This document shows, one piece after another, positions 16,626 through 25,005 of a stretch of 41,941 nucleotides of DNA. The translations under genes were made by a program, and so were the position numbers. The notes under the pieces were generated by a model. The model was not told the DNA's origin. It made no database searches and saw only the letters and a program-made list of their open reading frames with translations. Each line of letters begins with the position of its first letter. Positions within the stretch are counted from its first letter, which is position 1. The stretch is from Bacteroidota bacterium (GTDB lineage: Bacteria; Bacteroidota; Bacteroidia; Chitinophagales; Chitinophagaceae), in NCBI GenBank assembly GCA_005789565.1, contig SXXL01000081.1, forward strand, positions 1-41,941. Direction: 5' to 3'.

Positions 16626-16985
16626 TTATTCCGCTACCGCCATGCGCTTCTCGCGGATACGGGCACTCTTACCACTGCGCTTGCGCTGGTAGAAGAGTTT
16701 GGCTCGGCGGACGTTACCGGTCTTATTCAGTTGAATCGATTCGATGTTGGGGGAGAAGTAGGGAAACACACGCTCCACACCCACGCCGTCAGAGATCTTA
16801 CGAACGGAGAAGGAAGCCGTCGCGCCGCGACCTTGTGTTTTGATCACATCGCCTTTGAAGGACTGGATACGCTCCTTGGCACCTTCAATGATCTTATAGT
16901 TGACGGTGATGTTGTCACCCGGCTTGAAGGCAGGGTAATCTTTCTTTCCCGTGAGTTGTTCGTGGATGTACTTAACCGCGTTCAT
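16626..16985 (-). CDS. rplS: 50S ribosomal protein L19
   Basis: L19 lies at the 30S-50S interface. The protein has 119 residues with the typical core FKPGDNITVNYKIIEGAKERIQ, FKGDVIKTQGRG and the basic FYQRKRSGKSARIREKR tail. It has its own promoter and terminator, and is separated from the usual trmD/rpsP neighbours. Confidence 0.97.
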   Translation of the reverse strand: MNAVKYIHEQLTGKKDYPAFKPGDNITVNYKIIEGAKERIQSFKGDVIKTQGRGATASFSVRKISDGVGVERVFPYFSPNIESIQLNKTGNVRRAKLFYQRKRSGKSARIREKRMAVAE

Positions 16986-17001
16986 GGTTTCCTGATTTTA
17001 A

Positions 17002-17019
17002 GGGAGGGCAAAGGTAGGG
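17002..17019 (-). promoter_or_regulatory. Promoter -7 region for rplS
   Basis: On the minus strand it reads CCCTACCTTTGCCCTCCC, with a perfect TACCTTTG box at 17009-17016, 23 bases before the rplS ATG. The 18-mer is identical to the one upstream of tRNA-Leu at 7172-7189. Confidence 0.7.
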
Positions 17020-17092
17020 GATATCCGTGAATTTTTGAAATCTGTTCAGGAAAAAACTAGTGGGCAAACTCTTGATCCTGAGTGATTTCCCT

Positions 17093-18658
17093 TTAGCGGG
17101 CTACGTTCACGGCTCTTTTTTCGCGAATCACCGTCACCTTGATCTGTCCGGGGAAGGTCATTTCGGTCTGGATCTTCTGGGCGATCTCGAAAGAGAGGCG
17201 GTCAGAGTCCTGATCGCTGACCTTATCGGCCTCCACGATCACCCGTAATTCCCTCCCGGCCTGGATGGCATAGGCCTTTTCCACGCCGGAATAGTTCATG
17301 GCCAGATTTTCCAAGTCCTTGATCCGCTGCAAATACTGCTGCATGATCTCGCGACGGGCACCCGGGCGGGCACCACTGATGGCGTCACAAGCCTGTATGA
17401 TCGGAGAGATCACGTATTGCATCTCCGCTTCATCGTGGTGCGCCGCAATGGCGTTGACCACGGCGGGATTCTCACCATATTTTTCCGCCAGCTTGGCTCC
17501 CAGCAGGGCGTGGCTCAATTCACTTTCCTCATCGGGAACTTTTCCAATGTCATGGAGCAGTCCGGCTCGTTTGGCCAATTTAGGATTGAGTCCGAGTTCG
17601 GCAGCCATGGTGGCGCAGAGGTTGGCCGTTTCACGGCTGTGCATAAGCAGGTTCTGTCCATACGAGGAACGGAATCGCATCCGTCCCACCATCCGCACCA
17701 ATTCTTTGTGCAAACCATGTATGCCCAGTTCAATGACGGTACGCTCTCCGATCTCCATCACTTGTTCCTCGATCTGGCGACGGGTTTTTTCGACCACCTC
17801 TTCGATGCGGGCCGGGTGGATCCGTCCGTCGGCCACCAGTCGCTGCAAACTCAGTCGCGCGATCTCGCGGCGAAGCGGATCGAAACTCGATAATAAGATC
17901 GCTTCCGGTGTATCATCCACGATCAGGTCAACCCCGGTCGCGGCCTCAATGGCCCGTATGTTGCGGCCTTCTCGACCAATGATCTGTCCCTTGATCTCAT
18001 CACTTTCCAAATGGAATACGGTGATGGTATTTTCAATGGCCTGCTCGGCCGCCGTGCGTTGAATGGTTTGGATGATGATCTTGCGGGCTTCCTTACCGGC
18101 TTTTTGTTTGGCGTCCTCAATGATCTCTTGCTGCAAGGCCAGGGCACGGGTTTCCGCTTCTTGCTTCAAACTTTCTACCAGTTGGTTGCGCGCATCCTCA
18201 GCCGAAAGATTGGCGATCTTCTCCAGGCGACGCACATGCTCCTCCTGCTTCTTGTCTAATTCAACTTTCCGCTGGTTGTTGAGCTCGATCTGACGGTTGA
18301 GGTTCTCTTTGATGGCCTCGTTGTCCTTCAGCTGCTTGTCAAGGTTACCCTCTTTCTGGCTGATCGATTGCTCTTTTTGACGGATCCGGCTTTCGGTGTC
18401 GTTGATCTTCTTGTTCTTTTCGAAGATCTCTTTTTCATGCGCGGCTTTTAGCTGCACGAAACGCTCCTTGGCTTCTACCTCTTTTTCTTTCTTGACGGTT
18501 TCGGCCCGGAGCTCAGCCTCTTTCAGTATAGTTGCTGCCTTGGCTTCGGCTTCCTCAATTTTTTTCTGCGTGTTTCCGGCAAAGACGAATTTGCCCAGGA
18601 CAAGGCCCACGACCAAGCCCCCGCCACCAATGATGGCCAGTAATATATTTAGGTCCAT
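17093..18658 (-). CDS. rny: Ribonuclease Y
   Basis: RNase Y is a membrane-anchored endoribonuclease that starts mRNA decay. It has 521 residues with the full layout. An N-terminal membrane helix (about 4-26, [17 protein letters not shown]) is followed by a long charged coiled coil (about 30-195), a KH domain ([17 protein letters not shown]) and an HD domain with HDIGKVPDE near residue 367. The C-terminal domain ends AVNVAR. The promoter box is well upstream, giving a leader of about 85 bases. Confidence 0.97.
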   Translation of the reverse strand: MDLNILLAIIGGGGLVVGLVLGKFVFAGNTQKKIEEAEAKAATILKEAELRAETVKKEKEVEAKERFVQLKAAHEKEIFEKNKKINDTESRIRQKEQSISQKEGNLDKQLKDNEAIKENLNRQIELNNQRKVELDKKQEEHVRRLEKIANLSAEDARNQLVESLKQEAETRALALQQEIIEDAKQKAGKEARKIIIQTIQRTAAEQAIENTITVFHLESDEIKGQIIGREGRNIRAIEAATGVDLIVDDTPEAILLSSFDPLRREIARLSLQRLVADGRIHPARIEEVVEKTRRQIEEQVMEIGERTVIELGIHGLHKELVRMVGRMRFRSSYGQNLLMHSRETANLCATMAAELGLNPKLAKRAGLLHDIGKVPDEESELSHALLGAKLAEKYGENPAVVNAIAAHHDEAEMQYVISPIIQACDAISGARPGARREIMQQYLQRIKDLENLAMNYSGVEKAYAIQAGRELRVIVEADKVSDQDSDRLSFEIAQKIQTEMTFPGQIKVTVIREKRAVNVAR

Positions 18659-18749
18659 GAATGCGGTTGTTTAATAGGTACACAAAAGAAGTATTAATTG
18701 CAACTAATTGATTTACAAATACTTGAGCATCAATCAATCAGCTGTACTG

Positions 18750-18757
18750 CAAAGGTA
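18750..18757 (-). promoter_or_regulatory. Promoter -7 box for rny
   Basis: The minus strand reads TACCTTTG followed by CAG, a perfect TAnnTTTGC box located 91 bases before the rny ATG. This implies an unusually long leader for this window, which could carry control of RNase Y by its own cleavage. Confidence 0.55.
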
Positions 18758-18849
18758 CGATTTCAGGGCGAATGCGGAAAATCACCGGCTGACCAACCGG
18801 AGTCTCTGCATTGACCGGAAGGGATTAACTTGAGCGGCAAAACTACTGT

Positions 18850-19974
18850 ATGCTCCGTACCGCTCTGCTGATGGCGCTGTTGATGCCAATTTTATTGCTG
18901 GCCCAGACCTCGTCCCGTTCTTTTGTATTAGAGGGGCAATTGGTTGGGTCTGAACCCTACCCGTCCAAGATCCAGCTCCAATATCGGGGGGCACAGGGAT
19001 GGAAAATGGATAGTGCCAATGTGGTAAGTGGACAGTTTCGGCTGGAAGGAAAAATGGCGGAGCCTACGCTGGCCCGACTCCTGATTCGCGCCACGACGCC
19101 TGGAGCCAAGAACATCACTCAAGAGATTTTTCTGATGCCGGGTATGCAGCGGGTTCGTCTGTCAGCCGATGCCAAACGTTTTCAGGTTAGAGGCTCTGAA
19201 GCCCACCGGGCCTTTGAGAAGTTAAAAAAGAAATCGGCCCCGTATGATGCCGAGTACGAAAAGATGATCGCTGAATATCAGTCCTACGCCAAGGCCAAAG
19301 AAACCGCCAAGCAGGCAATGGTGGAAGAAAAATTGGACTCGATCGATGCCCTTCGTCGGGAAAAGGTGTACCGACGCTTTTTAATGGAAACGCCCAACAC
19401 CCCGATCTCGCCCTACATCTTGCAGGAATATGCGGGATGGGACATCGAGCCGGCCAGTGTGGAGCCACTGTACAACCTGTTGTCGGCGGCGGAAAAGCAA
19501 TATCCTTCAATGATCGAGTTCAAGCAAAGTTTGGAGATGGCCAAGCTCACCCAAGTAGGTGTACCGGCCATGGAATTCGTGCAGAATGATACCCTTGATA
19601 AACCCGTGGCGCTCTCTTCTCTTCGGGGGAAATATGTTCTGATCGATTTTTGGGCCAGCTGGTGTGGTCCCTGCCGCGTCGAAAACCCCAACGTGGTCAA
19701 GGCCTTTTTGACCTACCGCGACCGAAATTTTCACGTGCTCGGTGTGTCGCTGGATCGTCCGGGACAAAAAGACAAATGGATGAAGGCCATTCACGATGAT
19801 AAGCTGACGTGGACCCACGTCAGTGACCTGAAATTCTGGAATAACGCCGTGGCCGTTCAGTACGGCATCCGGGCCATCCCGCAGAACTTACTCATTGACC
19901 CCAACGGGATCATTGTAGCAAAGAATTTAAGAGGAGAGAAGTTGATGAATACGTTGAAAGGAGTATTGAAGTAG
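18850..19974 (+). CDS. Periplasmic TlpA-like thioredoxin with DUF4369-like N-terminus
   Basis: This 374-residue protein is probably exported or outer-envelope-facing. A signal peptide (about 1-18, ending in LLLAQ) is followed by a β-rich N-terminal domain (about 22-110) resembling DUF4369. A charged helical middle comes next (about 120-235). The C-terminal thioredoxin fold has WASWCGPCR (Cys272, Cys275) and the cis-proline motif IPQN. Such proteins reduce or isomerise disulfides or serve cytochrome c maturation; the substrate is unknown. The gene is alone on the plus strand between the minus-strand genes rny and zapA. Confidence 0.9.
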   Translation: MLRTALLMALLMPILLLAQTSSRSFVLEGQLVGSEPYPSKIQLQYRGAQGWKMDSANVVSGQFRLEGKMAEPTLARLLIRATTPGAKNITQEIFLMPGMQRVRLSADAKRFQVRGSEAHRAFEKLKKKSAPYDAEYEKMIAEYQSYAKAKETAKQAMVEEKLDSIDALRREKVYRRFLMETPNTPISPYILQEYAGWDIEPASVEPLYNLLSAAEKQYPSMIEFKQSLEMAKLTQVGVPAMEFVQNDTLDKPVALSSLRGKYVLIDFWASWCGPCRVENPNVVKAFLTYRDRNFHVLGVSLDRPGQKDKWMKAIHDDKLTWTHVSDLKFWNNAVAVQYGIRAIPQNLLIDPNGIIVAKNLRGEKLMNTLKGVLK

Positions 19975-20040
19975 AGGGTAGAGGGTAGAGGGTAGAGAGT
20001 TGAGAGGGGAATATCTCAGCCCTCAACCCTCTACTCTCAT
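19971..20040. repeat. Purine-rich tandem and inverted repeat between the TlpA gene and zapA
   Basis: The unit TAGAGGG occurs three times in a row from 19972 and a fourth decayed copy (TAGAGAG) follows, then TTGAGAGGGG. A facing pyrimidine arm (CCCTCAACCCTCTACTC) spans about 20021-20037. The arms can pair into an imperfect stem of about 14 pairs around the loop AATATCTCAGC. Both stop codons (19972-19974 and 20037-20039) lie inside or at the edge of the repeat. It may act as a terminator for both converging genes. Confidence 0.7.
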
Positions 20041-20333
20041 CTCTCTGTTCTCATCATTTCATCCAGCAACGATTCGATCTTGAGCATACGTTCTTCGATC
20101 CCTTCCTGTTCGATGCCGGCGGCTTGTTGCGCGAGTTGTTCGGTGGCGAACCAGATGACCACCATGGCGATATAATCTTGCATGTCCTTTCCGGCAAACA
20201 GTGTTCGGAATTCCAGGATCTTGTCGTTGATCATCTTGAGGGTCTTGCGAACGACCTCTTCGTCCTGCGGCTGGATCTTGATCCGATAGCTTCGATCACC
20301 GATGACGGCAGAGATGGGTATGAGGTTGGACAT
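20037..20333 (-). CDS. zapA: Cell division protein ZapA
   Basis: ZapA binds FtsZ and stabilises the Z-ring. The protein has 98 residues. The N-terminal β-hairpin domain (LIPISAVIGDRSYRIKI) is followed by helices with NDKILEFR and a C-terminal coiled coil (ERMLKIESLLDEMM). It starts 6 bases after the stop of the coiled-coil gene and is in one operon with pheT. Confidence 0.88.
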   Translation of the reverse strand: MSNLIPISAVIGDRSYRIKIQPQDEEVVRKTLKMINDKILEFRTLFAGKDMQDYIAMVVIWFATEQLAQQAAGIEQEGIEERMLKIESLLDEMMRTER

Positions 20334-20339
20334 ATTTCT

Positions 20340-20627
20340 TTATTCACTGAGTAAGGCGATGCATCGATCGATCTCCTTCAGGTATCCGTTGAGTTTTTTC
20401 TCGATCTCTTTTTTGTCGGCCGCGTTCAGATCGCCGGCGTTGAGTTTCAGCACATCCAGTTGGGTGCGCAGTAATTGAACCTGTTCCTGTGCGTGTTTTA
20501 ATTTCTCTTCGGATTCTGCTGCCGAGCGACGCAGGCGATCGTTTTCCTGTTGCAGGGCTTTGTGGTGCCGCATCAGTTGCTGCAGTTTGTCCAGAATACG
20601 TTTGAGGGTTGCTTCCAAGGAGATCAT
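20340..20627 (-). CDS. Small coiled-coil protein between pheT and zapA
   Basis: This 95-residue protein is predicted to be almost entirely coiled coil (about residues 5-70: ILDKLQQLMRHHKALQQEND and following heptads). A short helical C-terminus follows (KKEIEKKLNGYLKEIDRCIALLSE). Its ATG overlaps the pheT stop by four bases (ATGA), so it is translationally coupled. Its position directly before zapA and its ZapB-like size and form suggest a partner of ZapA in Z-ring assembly. That role is inferred from context only. Confidence 0.8.
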   Translation of the reverse strand: MISLEATLKRILDKLQQLMRHHKALQQENDRLRRSAAESEEKLKHAQEQVQLLRTQLDVLKLNAGDLNAADKKEIEKKLNGYLKEIDRCIALLSE

Positions 20628-23053
20628 TTTCGGATCTCGGCACCACATTGGGTCGATAAGGCGTCGATCACTTGTCGCATCCACCCATCGATCTCCGCAT
20701 CGGTCAATGTTTTTTCCGAGTGCTGAAAGGTCAGGTTGATGGCCATCGACCGCTTGTCGGTGCCGAGTTTGTCGCTTTCGAATATATCAAAGAGTTTGAT
20801 ACCCTGCAGATTTTCCAGGCCGATCTTCTGCACAGTGTCCCGGATCCGGGCCCAGCTCAAATCCCTTTCCACCAACATCGATAGGTCGCGTTGGACTGCC
20901 GGGAACTTGGGAAGCGGCGCGATCTTTCGCGGCCGATCCAGGCTGAGAGACAGGAGCGCTTGCCAGTCCAGCTCGGCATAGAAAACAGGTTGTTTGATGC
21001 CAAATCGCTCCAGGGTTTGAGTCGATACGGCGCCGCCCTCTGCCAGGCAGGTGCCGGAACAAATCCAGCGGATCGGCTCCCGGATCTGCACCAGGCCATC
21101 GGGATATTCTTCCGTTATATTTTCAATACCTACCCACTGAAATAAGGTATTCAGCTGCGATTTGACCGCAAACAGGTCCGCCGCCTGTGCCGGTTGCTTC
21201 CAATCTCCTTCCTGCCAGTCGCCGCTCCAGACCAGTATTAGTTTTGGCGTTTCCTGATACACGGTGCCGCCCCGGTAGTGATAGGTTTTTCCAAATTCAA
21301 AAAGTCGAAGCGAGGCGTTCTTGTGGTTCAGGTTATGGGCCACCACTTCGAGTGCTGTTTCCAACAGGCGGGGCCGCATTACATTCAATTCCTGACTCAG
21401 GCTGTTGATCATCTGCACCAGCGTGGTCGATTCCTCCTCGGAGAAATAAGCTCGGTTGGTAATGGAGTTGGTGACGATCTCCTGAAAACCTTGTCCCGCC
21501 AACCGATCGGCAATTTTTTCCTGCGCCGTGAGAAAACGGTCTTCGCGGGAAACGGCGGGACTGATCCGGATCGTTTGAGGGATGGGGATATTGTCCAGTC
21601 CGTCGATCCGAAGGATCTCCTCCACGAGGTCGGCGGGTTGTTCGACATCCGTTTTGAAGCTGGGTACCGCCACGCGAAATTCATTATCCGATTCCCGCAG
21701 GATCTCAAAGCCCAGAGCCAACAAGATCGTCCGCACCGCTTCGGGGTGATAATTTTTCCCACTCAGCTTTTTCAAGTATTGCCAGCTCAGGGAGATCTCC
21801 ACTTTTTCTTTTTTGCCCGGATAGAGATCGGTCCATTCACCCACTATTTTTCCACCGGCGATCTCGGTGATCAGCTGCACGGCTCGTAGCAATACCCGGT
21901 CGCAAACACCCGGATCGGTTCCTTTTTCAAAACGCAGTGCCGCATCGGTTCGCAATCCATGATGAAACGAGGTTTTCCGAATGCCCACGCCCTGAAAGCA
22001 GGCACTTTCCAGAAAGATATTTTTGGTTTGCTCGCTGACTCCGGAGGCTTTTCCGCCAAAGACACCGGCGAGGCACAATCCGCCCTCCGCGTCACAGATC
22101 ATGAGATCGTCTGCTTGCAAGGTGCGGGACGTTTCATCGAGGGTCACGAATGGAGTGCCCTTGGCTAGTTTTTTCACTTCGATCCGTCCCCCGCGGATCG
22201 TATCGGCATCAAAGGCATGCAGGGGCTGACCGGTCTCGTGCAGCAGGTAATTGGTGATGTCGACGAGGTTGTTGATCGGCCGGACCCCGATGGCTTTTAA
22301 TCGTTGCTGCAGCCAGGTCGGGGATGCTTCCACCCGCACGTTTTCTATGGAGATGCCGCAGTACCGGGGACAATCCGCCGGATCCTGGATCATGACCTCG
22401 ATCGGTGCTTTTTTTCCCGTGGCGGGAAGGGATGGGGAAGCGGGTAATTGCGGACGACATTCGGTCCGCTCGTGATGAGATAGATAGGCGCACACATCTC
22501 GGGCAACCCCCCAATGACTCATGGCATCCATCCGGTTGGGGGTCAGTCCGATCTCATAAATGATGTCGCTATAGGGTTTGAAATGCTCCGCGGCCGGGGT
22601 GCCGGGCGCAAGTGTTTCCTGCAGTACCAAAATGCCGTCGTGCGAGGGACCCAGTCCCAATTCATCCTCCGCACAGATCATACCCTGGCTTTCTTCTCCA
22701 CGGATCTTGGCTTTTTTCAGGGTGATGGGATCGCCGCTCAGCGGATAGATGGTGGTGCCGATCGTGGCCACCAGTACGGTTTGTCCGGCCGCTACATTGG
22801 ATGCCCCGCAAACAATGTGCAGGGGTTCGGCTTGTCCAATGTCTACACGGGTGAGGCGAAGCCGATCGGCGTTGGGGTGCGGGTGCACCTCTAATACCTG
22901 TCCGACGACCACTCCTTGCAATCCGCCTTTGATCTCTTCGTAGGGGATCTGTTTTTCCACTTCGAGTCCGATAGAAGTCAAGATCCGACCGAGCCGATCG
23001 GGTTCGATCGGTTGGGGTAAATACTCGCTTAACCAGTGGTAGGAGATGGTCAT
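20624..23053 (-). CDS. pheT: Phenylalanyl-tRNA synthetase beta subunit
   Basis: This is the beta chain of the α2β2 enzyme that charges tRNA-Phe, at 809 residues. It has the N-terminal tRNA-binding EMAP-like domain (about 39-150, VVGQVLEVHPHPNADRLRLT). B3/B4 editing (about 215-400) and B5 domains follow. The catalytic-like core and the C-terminal FDX-ACB anticodon-binding domain (FPAVQRDLSMLVERDLSW) complete it. The alpha subunit gene pheS is not in the window. A near-match -7 box TATCTTCG (minus strand, 23073-23066) lies 12 bases before the ATG. Confidence 0.96.
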   Translation of the reverse strand: MTISYHWLSEYLPQPIEPDRLGRILTSIGLEVEKQIPYEEIKGGLQGVVVGQVLEVHPHPNADRLRLTRVDIGQAEPLHIVCGASNVAAGQTVLVATIGTTIYPLSGDPITLKKAKIRGEESQGMICAEDELGLGPSHDGILVLQETLAPGTPAAEHFKPYSDIIYEIGLTPNRMDAMSHWGVARDVCAYLSHHERTECRPQLPASPSLPATGKKAPIEVMIQDPADCPRYCGISIENVRVEASPTWLQQRLKAIGVRPINNLVDITNYLLHETGQPLHAFDADTIRGGRIEVKKLAKGTPFVTLDETSRTLQADDLMICDAEGGLCLAGVFGGKASGVSEQTKNIFLESACFQGVGIRKTSFHHGLRTDAALRFEKGTDPGVCDRVLLRAVQLITEIAGGKIVGEWTDLYPGKKEKVEISLSWQYLKKLSGKNYHPEAVRTILLALGFEILRESDNEFRVAVPSFKTDVEQPADLVEEILRIDGLDNIPIPQTIRISPAVSREDRFLTAQEKIADRLAGQGFQEIVTNSITNRAYFSEEESTTLVQMINSLSQELNVMRPRLLETALEVVAHNLNHKNASLRLFEFGKTYHYRGGTVYQETPKLILVWSGDWQEGDWKQPAQAADLFAVKSQLNTLFQWVGIENITEEYPDGLVQIREPIRWICSGTCLAEGGAVSTQTLERFGIKQPVFYAELDWQALLSLSLDRPRKIAPLPKFPAVQRDLSMLVERDLSWARIRDTVQKIGLENLQGIKLFDIFESDKLGTDKRSMAINLTFQHSEKTLTDAEIDGWMRQVIDALSTQCGAEIRK

Positions 23054-23065
23054 AATGGGTGGGGA

Positions 23066-23073
23066 CGAAGATA
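23066..23073 (-). promoter_or_regulatory. Candidate -7 box for the pheT operon
   Basis: TATCTTCG on the minus strand differs from TAnnTTTG by one base (T to C at position seven). The same TTCG variant recurs before rel, the DUF2795 gene, the lolD-like gene and gltA. It shares an 80-base gap with the fabI promoter. Confidence 0.4.
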
Positions 23074-23105
23074 CGAAAGCGAAGCGGCGAAGAAAGAAGA
23101 TTGCC

Positions 23106-23113
23106 TACTTTTG
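23106..23113 (+). promoter_or_regulatory. Promoter -7 box for fabI
   Basis: TACTTTTG is a perfect TAnnTTTG match 19 bases before the fabI ATG. No clear TTG is seen at -33. Confidence 0.6.
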
Positions 23114-23132
23114 AGCCTCAATTCAACCTGAT

Positions 23133-23948
23133 ATGGCCAATCAACTGTTAGCCGGAAAATGCGGCATCATCTTCGGAGCCTTGGATGAGAAGTCCATCGC
23201 CTGGAAAACGGCTCTCCGCTGTCACGAGGAGGGCGCCAAGATCGTGCTCACCAACGCGCCCGTGGCCTTGCGCATGGGCGAGATCAATAAACTTTCTGCC
23301 TTATGTGGTCAGGCCCCGGTCATTGGTGCGGATGTCACCAATATGGACGACCTGAAAAATCTATTTGAGCAGGCCATACAGCATTTTGGCGGACCCGTGG
23401 ATTTTGTGTTGCACTCCATCGGCATGAGCCTCAATGTGCGCAAAGGCAAACATTATACGGAGATGAATTACGAGTGGAATCAAAAGACGCTCGACATTTC
23501 CGCCATGAGTTTTCATCGGGTGCTGCGCACGGCTTGGGATCTGGATGCGATCCGTGAGGGGGGCAGTGTGGTGGCCCTGAGCTACATCGCCGCCCAGCGC
23601 GTGTTTCCGGATTACAACGAAATGGCCGATGCCAAAGCCTTGCTGGAAAGCGTGACCCGTAGTTTCGGATATCATTATGGCGTTCGCCGAAAAGTCCGCA
23701 TCAACACCGTTTCTCAATCGCCCACCCGCACGACCGCGGGCAGCGGCGTCAAAGGGTTTGACGGATTTATCAATTATGCAGAGGCGATGAGTCCGCTGGG
23801 CAATGCCACCGGGGAAGATTGTGCCAATTATTGCGTTACGCTGTTCAGCGACCTGACCCGTTACGTGACCATGCAAAATCTATTTCACGATGGTGGTTTC
23901 TCCTTCACGGGCGTGACCCAGTCGGTGATTGAAAAAATGGGCGACTGA
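23133..23948 (+). CDS. fabI: Enoyl-[acyl-carrier-protein] reductase (NADH), FabI type
   Basis: FabI reduces trans-2-enoyl-ACP with NADH in the last step of each fatty-acid elongation round. It has 271 residues and a short-chain dehydrogenase fold. The active-site residues Tyr151 (SYIAAQ), Tyr161 and Lys168 (YNEMADAK) match the E. coli FabI triad Tyr146/Tyr156/Lys163 with a constant offset of five. The N-terminal nucleotide loop is GIIFGALDEKSIAW. The gene has its own promoter and a strong bidirectional terminator. Confidence 0.96.
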   Translation: MANQLLAGKCGIIFGALDEKSIAWKTALRCHEEGAKIVLTNAPVALRMGEINKLSALCGQAPVIGADVTNMDDLKNLFEQAIQHFGGPVDFVLHSIGMSLNVRKGKHYTEMNYEWNQKTLDISAMSFHRVLRTAWDLDAIREGGSVVALSYIAAQRVFPDYNEMADAKALLESVTRSFGYHYGVRRKVRINTVSQSPTRTTAGSGVKGFDGFINYAEAMSPLGNATGEDCANYCVTLFSDLTRYVTMQNLFHDGGFSFTGVTQSVIEKMGD

Positions 23949-23961
23949 TCGGTCGTCGAGT

Positions 23962-23993
23962 AAAAAAAACCTCCCATGGCGGGAGGTTTTTTT
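23962..23993. terminator. Bidirectional terminator between fabI and the DUF2795 gene
   Basis: CCTCCC-atggc-GGGAGG (23970-23986) is flanked by AAAAAAAA on the left and TTTTTTT on the right. It therefore ends both fabI on the plus strand and the converging small gene on the minus strand. Confidence 0.92.
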
Positions 23994-24011
23994 ATGTCCG
24001 TTGGGGGGAGA

Positions 24012-24233
24012 TCAGTATTCGTCTTCGTTGAACAGAAAATCATCCTGTGTAGGATAATCGGGCCAGATGTCCTCGATCGATTCAAATACATCGCCTTCGT
24101 CCTCGAGTTCCTGCAGGTTCTCGACCACTTCGATCGGAGCGCCGGAGCGAATGGAGTAATCGATCAGTTCATCTTTCGTCGCCGGCCAGGGGGCGTCTTC
24201 TAAGTAAGAGGCAAGTTCCAGAGTCCAAAACAT
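24012..24233 (-). CDS. DUF2795 domain small acidic protein
   Basis: This 73-residue protein starts MFWTLELASYLEDAPWPATK. The upstream in-frame extension to 24374 is rejected because the promoter lies inside it and it overlaps the divergent gene. The segment LASYLEDAPWPATKDELIDY followed by AIRSGAP-like residues matches the DUF2795 fold, which resembles small DNA/RNA-associated proteins. The C-terminus is acidic and aromatic (IWPDYPTQDDFLFNEDEY). Family function is unknown. It is monocistronic, with its own promoter and terminator. Confidence 0.85.
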   Translation of the reverse strand: MFWTLELASYLEDAPWPATKDELIDYSIRSGAPIEVVENLQELEDEGDVFESIEDIWPDYPTQDDFLFNEDEY

Positions 24234-24251
24234 GGATGTCGTTATTTTCCG

Positions 24252-24282
24252 CGAATGTAGGCAGAATATCCAATTTGCCAAA
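24252..24282 (-). promoter_or_regulatory. Promoter of the DUF2795 gene
   Basis: On the minus strand TTTG (24282-24279), a 19-base spacer and TACATTCG (24259-24252) give a good Bacteroidota promoter with one mismatch in the -7 box. The box is 18 bases before the ATG. Confidence 0.55.
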
Positions 24283-24343
24283 TCCGTTAAATCGGGTACG
24301 AGCCCTGATTTTTTTGAGTAGTTTCGGGGTCGCATCCAGTTCA

Positions 24344-24994
24344 ATGATCCACGGCAAAAACATTTCAAAAACATTCGGAGACCTTTCCGTGTTGCGCGGG
24401 GTGAATATTTCCATCGCCGCCGGCGAAGTGGTTTCCCTGGTGGGTCCCTCGGGTTCCGGCAAAAGCACCCTGTTGCATATTTTGGGCACGCTGGACCAAC
24501 CCGATCAGGGATCCGTGGAGATCAATGGCACGGAAGTAACCCGCTTGTCCAGAAACGAGCTGGCCTCCTTTCGGAATCGCTCCATTGGTTTTGTCTTTCA
24601 GTTTCACCACCTGTTACCTGAATTCAGTGCATTGGAGAATGTGTGCATCCCCGGTTGGCTGGGCAAACGCTCCCGCACAGACGTAAAAAAAGAAGCGATG
24701 GGTCTGTTGGAATTATTGGGGTTGGCCGATCGAATGGACCATCGCCCCGGTCAACTCTCCGGAGGCGAACAGCAGCGGGTGGCCGTGGCCCGGGCCCTTA
24801 TCAATAAACCAGCCGTGGTATTTGCCGATGAGACCACCGGCAACCTGGATACGGCCACGGCACAAGCGATGCACCGTTTATTCTTTGACCTGCGCGATCA
24901 ATTGAAACAAACCTTTCTCATCGTTACGCACAACGAAGAACTGGCGTCGCTCAGTGATCGGTGTTTGCGGATCCGGGACGGTGAACTGAGCTGA
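24344..24994 (+). CDS. ABC transporter ATP-binding protein, LolD-like
   Basis: This ATPase has 216 residues. Walker A is GPSGSGKST (34-42), the signature is LSGGEQQRV (from 138) and Walker B is VVFADE (158-163). The usual ADEPTGNLD reads ADETTGNLD, with Thr for Pro. It resembles LolD, which powers lipoprotein release from the inner membrane, and related MacB-class ATPases. No permease gene is adjacent, so the partner is elsewhere. The ATG at 24344 is chosen over an in-frame codon at 24236, which would add 36 residues with no family match. A near-match -7 box TAGTTTCG (24319-24326) lies 17 bases upstream. Confidence 0.88.
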   Translation: MIHGKNISKTFGDLSVLRGVNISIAAGEVVSLVGPSGSGKSTLLHILGTLDQPDQGSVEINGTEVTRLSRNELASFRNRSIGFVFQFHHLLPEFSALENVCIPGWLGKRSRTDVKKEAMGLLELLGLADRMDHRPGQLSGGEQQRVAVARALINKPAVVFADETTGNLDTATAQAMHRLFFDLRDQLKQTFLIVTHNEELASLSDRCLRIRDGELS

Positions 24995-25005
24995 TCTGAT
25001 CTGCA

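Noticed and set aside
24236-24343. Upstream extension of the LolD-like ATPase
   Set aside because: The added 36 residues lack ABC similarity and overlap the promoter of the divergent DUF2795 gene.
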